The notes beneath the pieces were generated by a model. That model was not told where the DNA came from. It saw only the letters and a program-made list of their open reading frames with translations, and searched no databases. Source: Cafeteria roenbergensis (taxonomy: Eukaryota > Sar > Bigyra > Bicosoecida > Cafeteriaceae). From it: 64,000 bases of DNA. Below, piece after piece: positions 42,701 to 53,249 of this stretch. The position numbers and the translations under genes are program-made. Location: positions 186,001 through 250,000 of the forward strand of contig VLTN01000014.1 of the NCBI GenBank assembly GCA_008330645.1, read 5' to 3'. How positions within the stretch are numbered: position 1 is the first letter of the stretch; the number at the start of each line of letters is the position of its first letter.

Positions 42701-45700
42701 GAGCGCAGCCCAGCGGTCAGCAAGCCTGCTGGGAAGCGAGGGCGGAGGGGACGTCAGCACGCTGGTCGACAGCCACGTCAGGAAGAGCGGCGGGTCCTCG
42801 GCGCAGCGCGCTGCGGCCGCGCGCCACACCTCGTCGCTGGCGGCAGTGCTGCCCCCAAGAGCGCTGCTGGGTGACCTCGGCGTGGCCTTCGCCCACGCCT
42901 CCCAGCTGCGCGCCGCGATGCTTGGCCCCCTCTCCGTCGCCAGAACCGACGCGACGCGCCCCGCCGACGACCCTGCCAGAACCGGCCCCGTCTACATCGC
43001 CGACGACCCCACTCCCGCCGCCAAGGGGGGCACGATCCTCGCGCTCCCCCTCGCCAACGTCGCTCCCAGCCCCTTTGACCGAGTCCTTCTCCACGCCAGT
43101 GACGACGACGGGCACTCCGAGCTGGTCGCGCCGTCGCCATCGGCTGGCGCAGGCCCCCTGGACGCATTGCCCCCGGCGCACGCCGCGCAGCCTGCCGTCG
43201 GCGGCGGAGGCGTCGCGCTTCAGTTCTGTGCCCTTCCCGGCTACAGCCGCCTGAGCGCCATCCTCTCCGCGACGCTGAGCGTCGCTCACCCGCTGCTTCC
43301 GCGCCGCGCGTCGCCCGAGGGCGACGACACTGTCTCCGGCCCATTTGCGCTGAGCGCCTTCGCAACGACGTTTGGCATCGACGAGGCAGCGCCCCTGCAC
43401 GTTGCCATCGAGGAGCTGGGGGCGCCCGGCCCCAAGCGGGGCGTGGGAAAGCGCAAGCCTGCCGCCAAGGCAGGGCCCAAGGCTGGGACGTCAAAGTCCG
43501 CGGCCAAGGCGGCAGCAGCGGCTGCGGCGACATCCGCCTCTGCGGACGACGCCGCCGGTGGCGCAGACGCAAACGCGGCCGAGGAGGATGACGCAGCACA
43601 GACCGTGAAGCTGCGAAGCCGCTACCGCAACCTGTCCAAGAGCGCCCGCGACACGCTGCTGACTCGCTCCCGCGTAGCGTTTGCGCCGGGCACTGTCGTT
43701 CGGGTGTCGCCAAGCTCCCTCTCCAGCCGGTCGCGCCCCCCCGTGCTGCGCCTGCTCGTCAGCGGGCGGCACGCGGGCCCGGTCGGGCTGCTGTCCCTCC
43801 TGGCTCAGGCGCGCATGGCCACGGCGCCGGTTCTGGCTCCCGCCGTCGTCGCAGTTGCTCGCCCCAGCGGCGACCGCGGCTCCGCCCCGGTGGGGTGGTC
43901 TGTGCTCCGCAACCCGCCCGTCCCCGCCAGCGGAGGGCCGACTCGCGCCGCGGGTGCCACGGCCCAGCCGGCGGCTGGGGGGGCAGCCTCCGGCGAGGAA
44001 GCAGCCTCGGCGGGCCCGGACCGCGAGAGCCCCCGAGCAGCCCAATTTCGCTGGGCGTTGGGGCAGGGCCGCAGCTGCAACGTCCTGCCCGTCCCGGCTG
44101 GCACCACCACCATTCGCATGGCCGGCATCCCCCCCCTGCTGCCCCACAGGGAGTCCCGCGTCCGTCCTCCCGAGCTCGGGGCGGACGAGGGCGCCCTCCC
44201 CGGCTCTGCAGGCGCCGCGGCCACGCTGCTCTATGCTTGGCCCGTCCTCCCGTCCGGCAGAGCCACGTTGGACCTGGCGGCGGTGTGGGAGGCTCTGGGC
44301 CCAGCCCGGTGCTCGCGCCTGGCCGCAGCCTTTGCTCCCGCTGGCCCGCCCTCAGCGCCAGAGCGCACTGTCGGCGAGGCGCGTCTTCTCACGGTGGAGA
44401 GTCTTGCCGTCGCGAGGGTGCTGGAGGGCACTGACCGCCTTCTGGTTCGCAGCGAGCGGCCCGCCTCCCGCTGGCCTCGCCGCCGCGTGGCATGGTACGA
44501 CGCTGACCCAGCGGCCACGACGTGCCGCCGCCCCGGGGCCGCGGCCAGGGCGACGCTGGCAGCTGCGGAGCGCCTCGCCGTCGCGTCGATCCTGCTGGCT
44601 CCCAGCGCCCTGCGGCTCAGGGAGGCCGTGTCCAGTGACGCCTCCTCGGGCTGGACTAGCACGCTGTTCCGCGCCGCTGGCGCCCCGGCAGAGCCAGCTC
44701 CCTCCACTTCGACAGGCGCTGCAGCAGCTGCGGCGGCAACGTCCACGTCCTCGTCCGCCTCAGCGCCCGCCACTGCAGCCCACTTGCCCGCCACCCCTGC
44801 CCCCCGGGCTGCCGTGTCTGTGGCAGAGCTCACAGTCCGCCGGTCGTGGTCGCTCTGCAGCCTCCTCATGACCCGCGGCCCGGCGTTCGGCAGCGCCATC
44901 GGCAACATCCAGGTGGCCCACGACCCGCCTCCGCCTTCCGCCGCGCCAACCCCGCCCAGGCCCCAGCAGCCATCCCACAACGAGCTCGGCGTGGTGCACC
45001 CGGTCTCCGCCATGGCTGAGACGATGCTCGCCCTCGCCCCGTCCTGCGCCAGCCGCAGAGTCGCCGTCGACGACGACGACGTTGGCCGGCCAAGGGAGCG
45101 CGTGTCCGTCTTCCGCCGAACCCTCCGCCTCGGCGCCCCAGCGGCCGCCCGCCCGCGCCGCTCCGGACCCTGGAACCAGCCGCTTGCGGCAGCGGTGCTG
45201 ATGGAGGCGGGCGGAACACAGCTCGGCGTCGTGCGGGCGGGCGAGGAGAGCCCGCGGCTCGACGACTCAATCTCCGCGTGGTTGGGCAGCAGCGAGGAGG
45301 TGGCTGCTGCTGCTGCGACTGTGGCTGCCAGCGACGTGGAGGGCGCCGCAGCTGTGTCCCGCGCCACCTTGCTTGCAGCTCACGCCGCCAAGGCGGACTC
45401 TCAGCGCCAAGCCGGCGCCTCCGGTGCTTCGCCTGCTGGCGCCACCGGACCCCACCGCACCGCTTCCGGTGGTGCCCCTGCAGCCCACGCCAGCGACGCT
45501 CTTGCTGCCACGGCCGCAACCGGATCGCCGCTGCCGCCTGGCGGCGAGGCAAGCAGCTCCCGCAGCCTGGGCCTCGCGGACCCACCTAGCAGCAGCAGCA
45601 GCAGCAGGGCGGCAGAGGGCGAATCACTTGTTGCCGCTGACTCGCCCAAGCAGGTCCCGCCGCCAGCGGGCGAGGGCGCGCAGGCTCTTGAACCGGCCGG

Positions 45701-46160
45701 TTCGCGACCGTGCCTCACCGTGGCATCGGTCACTGAGCGCCTCACGCTTGGCCAGCTTGCCGGCCTCGCTGGCCGCAACCCGCTTGCCGCCCGCTACCTA
45801 TGGTCGCCCGGACCCTTCGTTCCGGGGCCCGGCCGATACAGCGGGGCCGACACGCCCGTCAGGGGTGCGCCGGAGGTGCTTGCGGAGCTGCTGGAGGCCC
45901 CGACCGTGCGCTGGCAGGGCTTCGCCAGGATCAGGAGAGTGGCCCTTGCCCGGCTCGGCCACGCGCGAGGCACGGAAGCCGCGTGGCGCGACACGCTTGG
46001 GGGTGAGGTGAAGCGCGCCGGCGGCCTCGCTGGGCTGGCTGGCCGCGGTGGGCAAACCGCGACAGCCGTGCTTGCCGCCGCGGCCATGCTGGATAGGCAC
46101 GCGTGGGACGCGCCACTGCCACGGAATCCTTTCGCCGCAGAAGGGGGCGTGCTTGTGTGA
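36717..46160 (+). CDS. Giant Ala-rich protein (3,074 aa) with PDZ-like segment
   Basis: I do not recognise this protein. Two exons, 36717-37088 and 37308-46160, join in phase 0 with a GTGAGG donor. The second exon is an uninterrupted 8.85-kb frame. The N-terminal 200 residues look helical and coiled (IDADLVAAAVAEWSTWRNEG, LRARDQRSVRRMHRATELAA). Near residues 1100-1150, GLRVTALECDGPAGAQGWIRPNDTILG and VSMDQLDAAL have the strand-loop-helix pattern of a PDZ domain. Ordered-looking blocks recur further on (HELTPGMMVDFARDGASLG; RNLSKSARDTLLTRSRVAF; LSLLLEL-type helices are few). The C-terminal 120 residues (LGQLAGLAGRNPLAARYLWSP ... LLEAPTVRWQGFARIRRVAL) look folded. Between these, Ser/Gly/Ala runs dominate. 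A scaffold role is a guess only. Further introns hidden in low-complexity parts are possible. Confidence 0.7.
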
Positions 46161-46738
46161 CGATGTTGTGCATTGACTTGAATTTTGGCGCTCGCAGCGA
46201 AAGCGCCGCACCCGCGCGAGCAACGCCGCAGCGCAAAGTTAGTCGCGGTCCCGGCGGTGACAGAACGGATCGTCAGTGCGACGCGGGCCAGCAGGCTTGC
46301 GGGGGCCCCACTGTGCTCCCGCGCCGCAGGAGCTGCGCATCGCCTGCAGAGCACCAACACCCCCACCAGTACGAGCTGCAGTGCCCATTCCCTGCCGACT
46401 GCAATGGACTTCGGGGGTGCAGCGCCAGCTGACGAGTGCGACCAGCTGTTTGCAGCGGCGCCAAAGGCAGGAATGTTGGCCTTCTCCCGCCGGGTCGACG
46501 GGGCGCTTTCAACCCAGCTTCTGCGGCACCGATGCTGCCAGCGGAAGACCGATCACTTGCTGATTCGCGACGGTCGCCGTGCAGGTTGGGCGCGATGCAC
46601 TCAGTGCGCGCAGCTCGAACACATATGTTTGCGCGCGCAAACACACAGCAGAGCTGCCGATGGCCTTCGAGGCACGCAGGCCAGGTTCGGCTGCCAGGCC
46701 GCCCCAGCGCGCCACACCGGTGCTTGCCGACGCGAGCC
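46161..46738. other. Same-strand spacer before MCTS1
   Basis: These 578 bp separate two plus-strand genes and should hold the giant gene's 3' end and the MCTS1 promoter. TTTGGCGC at 46184-46191 equals the E2F consensus and overlaps an inverted repeat (GGCGCT at 46187-46192, AGCGCC at 46202-46207). An ATG at 46404 opens a frame of about 175 codons without any recognisable domain. I do not call it a gene. Confidence 0.4.
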
Positions 46739-47907
46739 ATGGCCGCGGAGCCCGCTGAGGCCGTGGAGACCACGTCCATCGCCCTGTTCAAGAAGTGGGT
46801 CCTGCTCCGCGGTGTGGCCCGAGGTGGTGCCCACCACTGCCCCAGCGTCCATCATTGCCGCCCCCACGCCACCCCACGCCTTGACGGTCTCGTGTTCTCC
46901 CACAACGGCACAGGTACTCGCTGGATGACATCGCTACGATGACCAAGCTGAAGAGCAGCACACAGCGCGCGATCAAGCGCAATGTGGCTGACGAGTTTCC
47001 TCTCCTGGAGCCCATTGTGGACGACTTGCTGCCCAAGGGGGACACCCAGGAAGCCAAGGGGAAGGGGCGTGTCAGTTTCGTGGTGGTTCGCAAGACCCCC
47101 ATCGTTTTCAGGCAGCAGCACGGACCGCTGTTCCCGACGCTTCGCGTGTTGCACGCCTGTGAGTCCCTGGCCCGCCGCGTGATCAGGGCCATCGGGCCAC
47201 TTGGACCGCCAGCAGCCCGGGTCTGTGCGATCCAGTCCCCGTGAACAGTTGCGCATGCCACGCATCTGAGAGTCTGGGAGGACCTGGTCGGCTTGGTTCC
47301 ACCGCTGAGCTCGCGCGCTTCGCGGCCCGCACGCACTCGCAGACCCGACGATGATGCAGCGCGTGCAGGTGGACAAGGGGGCAATCAAGTTCATCCTCAA
47401 GGGCGCCGACGTCATGTGCCCAGGCCTCACCTCCGCCGGGGGGTGGCTTCCGGAGGAGGACCTCCCCGAGCATACCGCAGTGGTGAGCCAACCTCTCCGG
47501 CCTTCGCGGCGGCCGCGCCACCGGAAGGGCTCTGACACGGAGCCCTGGCCGGCAGGGGTTCATGTACACACACGCACATACACGTACACACAGGCGTGGT
47601 GCCCCCATCCCGTGCTCCAGTCTCGCTGCGGCGGCCGCCCCGGTCCCGCCAGCACCCTCGAGCCCGCTGCAAAGGACTGCCCCTCTCGCCCCCCCCGGTC
47701 TCACCCCCCACCGCCGCCCCGTGGTGAACACGCGCTTCGGTTCCCGTGCAGGCTGTCTACGCGGAGGGCAAGGAGCACGCCCTCGCCGTCGGCCAGCTCG
47801 CCATGTCCGTGAGCGAGATCCGCTCCGCCACCAAGGGCATCGGCATCCGTATCATCCACTACCTCAACGACGGCCTCTGGCGCATCGGCGACGAGTTCGA
47901 GCTCTGA
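46739..47907 (+). CDS. MCTS1: MCTS1/Tma20 translation re-initiation factor
   Basis: Four exons, 46739-46794, 46914-47158, 47343-47482 and 47752-47907; 198 aa (human MCTS1 is 181). The joined protein aligns along its length with MCTS1. It has an N-terminal domain (FKKYSLDDIATMTKLKSSTQ, then FRQQHGPLFPTLRVLHAYP) and a PUA domain from about residue 115 (VQVDKGAIKFILKGADVMCP, GLTS, AEGKEHALAVGQLAMS, KGIGIRIIHYLNDGLW). With DENR it forms a heterodimer that removes deacylated tRNA from 40S subunits after termination and supports re-initiation. Family alignment forces the first donor to be GTGGGT, the only one here that is neither GTGAG nor GTAAG. The N terminus has an extra 16 residues (MAAEPAEAVETTSIAL) before the conserved FKK. 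DENR is not in the window. Confidence 0.96.
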
Positions 47908-48270
47908 GCCGCAGGACGCCCCGCCTCCCACTCACCCCCGTTCCCTGCGATGCGCCTCACGGCCGTGCCCTGCGCTGCCGCCTTGAAGCGAGCGGCGGCG
48001 ACAGGCGAGGCGGCACCTGCTGGGCAGGCGCCCGGCCGGCGCGCTGGTCGCGCTCGCGTGCGTTGAGCGGTTGCCCCGTCGCTTTGCGTGGTCCTCTGAA
48101 CAAGCAATCAACCGCTCTGTCATGCCCCACTGTCCCTGTGCTGGGCGTTGGGAGCATTCGGCGACACGTCCACGCGAGGCCAAGCACATGCTCGCAGCGC
48201 TGCCGCCCCACTCGGAAAGTGCGCGAGCTCGCTCATTTCCCGCCCTGCCCTGCCCAGCAGCTCCGTCGGC
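47908..48270. other. Convergent 3' spacer, MCTS1/DUF4485 gene
   Basis: This spacer lies between two facing stop codons. I see nothing in it beyond ordinary GC-rich sequence. Confidence 0.5.
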
Positions 48271-51209
48271 TCAGTGCAGCCCCTGCGCCAGCTGTGCGGT
48301 TAGGTCCGCGTCGCTCCGGTCGACAGAGCTGTCGCTCACATCGCTGGCAACCATCGTCCCGCCCCGCCGGGCAGCGCCGCTGAGCCAAGCGGCGCTGGCA
48401 AGAGCCTGCCCGCCGCTGGCTGCAGCGCTGCCAGCGCCTGAAGCACTGGCACCTCTGCCAGCCCCTGCCGCGCGCGCACCGTGCCGTCTTGAGCCAGCGT
48501 CGCGTCGAGACGGCGTTGCAACGGAAACAACCCGCTGCCGACGGTGCGGGCTGGCTCCCCGACTGCCCGCGTGTGTCCCCGCTGTGCCCTGCGGAGCAGG
48601 ACCGAGACCCGACCCGGACGCGTCCGTGACCTCCAGCCCGGCGCCGTCGTGCGGGGCGGCCAGTCCGCTGGCGGGTGAGTCGAGCGCCCCACTCCAGCCG
48701 CCGCCGCCGCCGCCGCTGCCGTTGCCAGTGCCGCTGCTTCGCTCGGCTCTGCTGGCGGCACCATCCCCTGTCCGTTGCCTCCCGCCACCGCGCACGCCCG
48801 TTCGCAGGCCCGACGCGTCCGCTGACCGCCCTAGCGCCGCTAGCATGGGATCCCGCACGCCGCCACCGCCCCCCGTGTCGAGCGCACCGAATCGAGCAGC
48901 GAAACCGCCGCCGTCGCCGCCGGTAGCTCCGGCAAAGGACGCTGGCCTGCCCCACGCCCATCCCGCCATCCGCTCCGGGGGCGCCTCGGGGGCTCGCCTT
49001 GTGGCGGAGGCCGGACTCCTCGAGCGCGCAGTTGGCGAGGGCTCGTCGCTGCGGCCGTGCCCGCCGCCCCGAGACGAGGCGGCGCCGGCTGCGCCAGCTG
49101 CGCCAGCAACATCGCTTCGCCCAGTCGCGAACCGCACTCGGCTGGAGGTGGCGCCAGCGCCGGCGCCGGCGCCGGCCCAATCGCCTGCGGCACCAGCCTC
49201 TTCGTCAGCCGAGCGACGGCCGGCCGGAAGCTTGCCCTGCCGCCCCCCAGCGCTGGAGAGCGGCTCCCGGACGCTGCCCCAGGCCGGCCCCGCCGTGAAG
49301 CCGCCGCGCAGCGCAGACTCTCCTCCGGCTCTGCCCCACAGAGCGGAGCCATGCTCTCCTCTGGCGGAGGGCTTGGCAGGCGAGGCCGGCCGTACCGCCG
49401 TCCCCCCGCCGCTGCCCCTCGCCGCAGCTGCAGCTTGCAGAGAGTTCAGGTCGATCCGGGATGACGCGAGCGACGCTGCGGCCATGGCTTCGCGCTCCTC
49501 GGCAGAGCGCCGGGCCTCACTCACGAGCTGCTCGGCTCTGCCGGTGACGCGCGCCACGGCTCTGCGTGACCGGCTCTTGACGGACGAGAGCTCCTCCTCC
49601 AGCGCAGCTGCGCGACCCTCGGCCGCCAGCGCCCGCTTTCGCATTCGGTCGGCTGACCGCCTGGTCTCTGCCGCCGCCCGCTCTGCCCCCGCGTACTTTC
49701 CGGCAAGCTCCTCGATGGCCTTGACCGCGTCGCTCAGTCGCGCCCGCAGCTCCTCCAGGCCTCGCTCTGCGCCGGCCGCCCGTGCGGCGCTCTCTGCTTG
49801 AGACAGCGTCATGCGGCGGAGCTGGGAGCGCAGGCTTGCAATCTCGGCCAAAGATTCTGGGGATCCGGCTGCCGGTGCCGCGGGCGTTGGGGGCTGTGAG
49901 AGCGACGCGCCCGGCGCCGCGGCCGCGCCTGCCTGGCCGGTGAGGCCTGTGCCTGGGCCGGGCGCCGTCATGGGGGTGGACGGAGGAGACGCTGTCTCTC
50001 GGCCCTGCCGCAGAGCAGCAGCACGGGGCATTGACTCACAGCCGCAGACCGGGCACGCGCACCGATGACGGGCGGTTTCACGCCGTCGAGACCGACGGCT
50101 CGACTTGCGGTGGCGCCCAGGCTGCCCGGCGCTGCCTCGGGGCTCAGCAGAGGCCGGGCCCTCTGGCAAGGCCCCGCGGGTGCGGCAGCTGCCACGGCTG
50201 CCAGCACCGTTCGCGCCGTCGGCATTGCCGCCATCGTCCTCGGCGCTGTCGCTGTCACTGTCGCTTCCGCTGCCGCCCGACCCGCTGACGCTGCTGCAGC
50301 ACAGTCCGGCGGATTTACCGCGCGAGTGACGCCGCGACGAGCGACTTCGCGGCCGCGCATCTTCGGAGTGCTGCCTGCCGCTGGCCGCGCCAGCCCCCGG
50401 CGAGCCGTCGCGCTGGCGTGCAACCTGGCCGACGCGCTGGTCGCCGGAGTCGGTGGTTCTCAACCACTTTCGCTCAAGGGCTGCCGCTGCTCGCTCCATT
50501 TCGCCGAGAATCCGGCTGGCCGCCGTTGCTCGTCGCCCCGTACCGGCTCTAGCGGGTGAGGCGCCGAGACGCAGGCGCAAGCGTGACGCTGACCGGGCGC
50601 GGGCGCCACGGCTGCTGCGGCCGCTGGGAGAGGCAGCCCCGTGGGCGGCCAGCGGGTCCACCGTGCCTGGGGAGACACGATCCCACCCTGATGGGGCCTG
50701 CCATCGCCTCGGCGGGGTGGAGAGGTGGGCTGGGTCGCTGGCCCTGCCGCGCTGCATACGGGCCGGAAAGGCCCCCTCAGCCCAGGGACCCGGGTCCGGG
50801 AGCAACACCGCGGCGTCTGGGGCGCCGCTGCCGGACCGGCCCCGGCGGAGGGTGTCTGCTCGTTGGGGAGCGTCGTCGCCTGCGGACCCGACGGACGCAG
50901 CGCCCGGCCGCGTGCGGCCCCTGGTGTCGCGACGGAGCTGTCCGAGCCGCGACCGCGTGCCCAACTGCGGCGGCGGCGTCGGCGCCAGGGGCGGGGACGG
51001 GGGCTGCCTCGGCGCCTGACCGTGCTGCTGCCAGCTGTCCAGAGGAGGCTGCCTACCACGGAGCGGCGGCATGCCGTGCTCCCCACTGCTCTGCCAGTTG
51101 CGCCGCCGCCGGGAGTCGTCTCTCTCGGCGCTCCCTGCTTCGGAATCGTCGCCAGAATGCCAGCCCTCAACCGTGCGGCCGTGCCCAATTCCACGCCCCG
51201 CCCCTGCTG

Positions 51210-51298
<89 letters not shown>

Positions 51299-52471
51299 GG
51301 ATGGTGGGCCAAGCCTCGCGTCGCGGTGTGCGCTGCTCTGCTGCTCGCTTGCAGCGCAGGCGCGCTGCTGCTCCGGCTGGCGTGACCTCCCGCCACGGCT
51401 GCCGCCCGCCCTCGACGAGCTGGCAAGACCTGGCCCGTGATCCTTCGCATGGCTCTGCCGAGGGCTGAGTCCGCAGCTGCTGACGTGGCCGCGAGCGTTT
51501 CAGAGACGGTGCGCGGCTGCCGTGCGTGCTGTTGCTCGACAGCACCGGCAGAGCTAGTCCCGGCAGAGCCACTAGGTTGGATCGGCGCTGACGGAGGCCG
51601 AGATCTTGGCTGGATAGCGGCTTCCCGGTCGCTTGGCTCTGGCGTTGATCCGAGCCGCGGCCCGACGACAATCCTCCTGGGAGGGCGAAGGCTCGAGCCA
51701 GCGAGGCCAGTTGCTGCCTCCCAGGCACCCGGCCGGGTTCTGCCGCCGTTCCCAGCTGCTTCTGAGGTGGCGGAGGCCGCTCCGGCCGACACCGAGCGAC
51801 GGCGAACGCGGCTGGACGCGGAGGAGGAGCCCAGTTGAGGCCTGCCGTGCTGCTGGTGCTGGTGCTGGTGCTGCTGCGGGGGTGGTTGTTGTGACAGCCG
51901 TCGCCGGGATGGCTGGGACAGCGCTGCGCCGGCAGTGCGTGTGGGGTGCCCTGCTTCTGCATCCCTGCTGGACGAGCGACGCAGGCGTCTCTCCTCGTCT
52001 CTCACGCTCAGCGTCTGCGCAGGGCAGCGGGATTTCAAGGCGAGGGCGGCGCAGTGGCGGCCTGAGGCTGACGAGGACGGAGGCGAGAGGGGACGCAAGC
52101 CGGGGCATGCGCACGGGACACTGCATGCTCCAATCACTCACAAGGTGCGTTGGCAGCCTGGGCAGGCGGCCGTCCGGAGGCATGCCCGTGAAGGGCTCTG
52201 AGAACTCGCCGGTCCGCACCATGGCCGCCAGCAGGGCCGCATGCAGGTTCCGGTTGCGCCGAAAGCTGTTACTCGTGCACGGCTCAGAGAGCTTCAGAAC
52301 CCAACGCTCCACACGAATCTGGAGTGCGCGCGGCAGCGACTTGAACGCGCCGTCGATTGCGACAAGCATGTGCAGAAACGCGCGATCGTAGCCGCGCTCC
52401 GCCCTCCGGTCCGCGTCAGCCACGTGGCTTGCATCAGTGCCCGGGCTGCGGCTGCGGCTCCGGCCGTCCAT
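48271..52471 (-). CDS. DUF4485 coiled-coil protein with polyQ, CEP112-like
   Basis: Two exons, 52471-52142 and 52014-48271, joined in phase 0; 1,357 aa. Residues about 25-107 match DUF4485: FLHMLVAIDGAFKSLP, VERWVLKLSEPCTSNSFRRN, RNLHAALLAAMVRTGEFSEP, FTGMPPDGRLPRLP. In animals this domain opens centrosomal and ciliary coiled-coil proteins such as CEP112. A coiled coil follows at about 830-960 (LRSQLRRMTLSQAESAARAA through KAIEELAGKYAGAERAAAE). The rest is disordered: Arg/Ser/Pro/Gln-rich with a perfect run of 27 Gln (about 350-376) and Gly/Ser linkers. A flagellar-base or centriolar role is inferred from the domain only. The 3' splice site choice (CCCTGCGCAG) is the most pyrimidine-rich in phase; another lies slightly upstream. 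The gene lies divergent to the next gene. Confidence 0.78.
51217..51297 (-). repeat. (CAG)26-CAA polyglutamine repeat, coding
   Basis: On the coding strand 26 CAG codons and one CAA encode 27 consecutive glutamines in the DUF4485 protein. The repeat is nearly pure, so its length is likely to vary between strains. Confidence 0.95.
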
Positions 52472-53249
52472 GCCGCCGCCAGTCAAGCACGGAGCACAAA
52501 CGTTGCTTGGCAGTTGCCCCGACTGCGGCAGGTGCGCTTGGTCGCTCCCGGCCCGCGAAGCAGTCGGCCTCCCGCTCCCCGCTGAGTAACTGCACGCCCG
52601 GGGCGAGACGCGGGCAGCGGGTCGCCCAGCTCCTGGTCGTGGCGTGGCAATGACAGGCCCGCCAAACTGCCGGCCGTTTGCTTTCCGGCTCTGCCGGAAG
52701 CCAGTCATGCCAGCATTGTGGACAGCGTTTTCGCGCTCCATAGCGACAAGCGGTCTCTCAGTGCGGCGACAGGCGTCACGTGACGGCTGCGTTGAGCGCA
52801 TTGCATGCTCATGTGGCTGTTGCTCGGGCTGGCGTTTTGGCCTCCGCCGTCCGCATCGGAAATGCGCCACGCAACAGCTGCAGGCAACCTTTACTACGCG
52901 CGGGGATCTGTTGCAGCGTGTGCAGCCGATGAGTTGCCGCACTTTGGTCTCCATCGAGGGTGCGAGAGCCGGAAGGCAGCTCGTGTCAGCTCGCATGCCT
53001 CACCCGCCAACCTCAATATTGGCCGGCGCTCCCAACATTGATGCAACGCTTTGGTGGTCGCCTCGGTTAGGCTGCTGGAGAACACAACCCGGAGGCGGCC
53101 ACCGGCCTGCACGGCGCAAGTGCTGAGTCGGAGGGTTCCTGGTAGCTGGCCGAAAGCCGCCGCTCCACGTGGAGGGGTGTGCCAGACCGCGGCGGCACGG
53201 CGGGTGCGCCCAACGGAGTTTTGTGGCCTTGGCCGGGCGCTAGCCGAAG
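52472..53249. other. Divergent gap, DUF4485 gene/2,375-aa gene
   Basis: This is the longest divergent gap in the window, 778 bp. It has an AT-rich palindrome CAATATTG at 53014-53021, whose right half with the next base gives ATTGG, an inverted CCAAT, about 230 bp before the plus-strand ATG. No supported gene lies here. Confidence 0.4.

Noticed and set aside
46404-46928. Possible small gene upstream of MCTS1 (MDFGGAAPADECDQLF...)
   Set aside because: The frame runs into the MCTS1 first exon in another phase, has no domain, and cannot be separated from chance open frames at this GC content.
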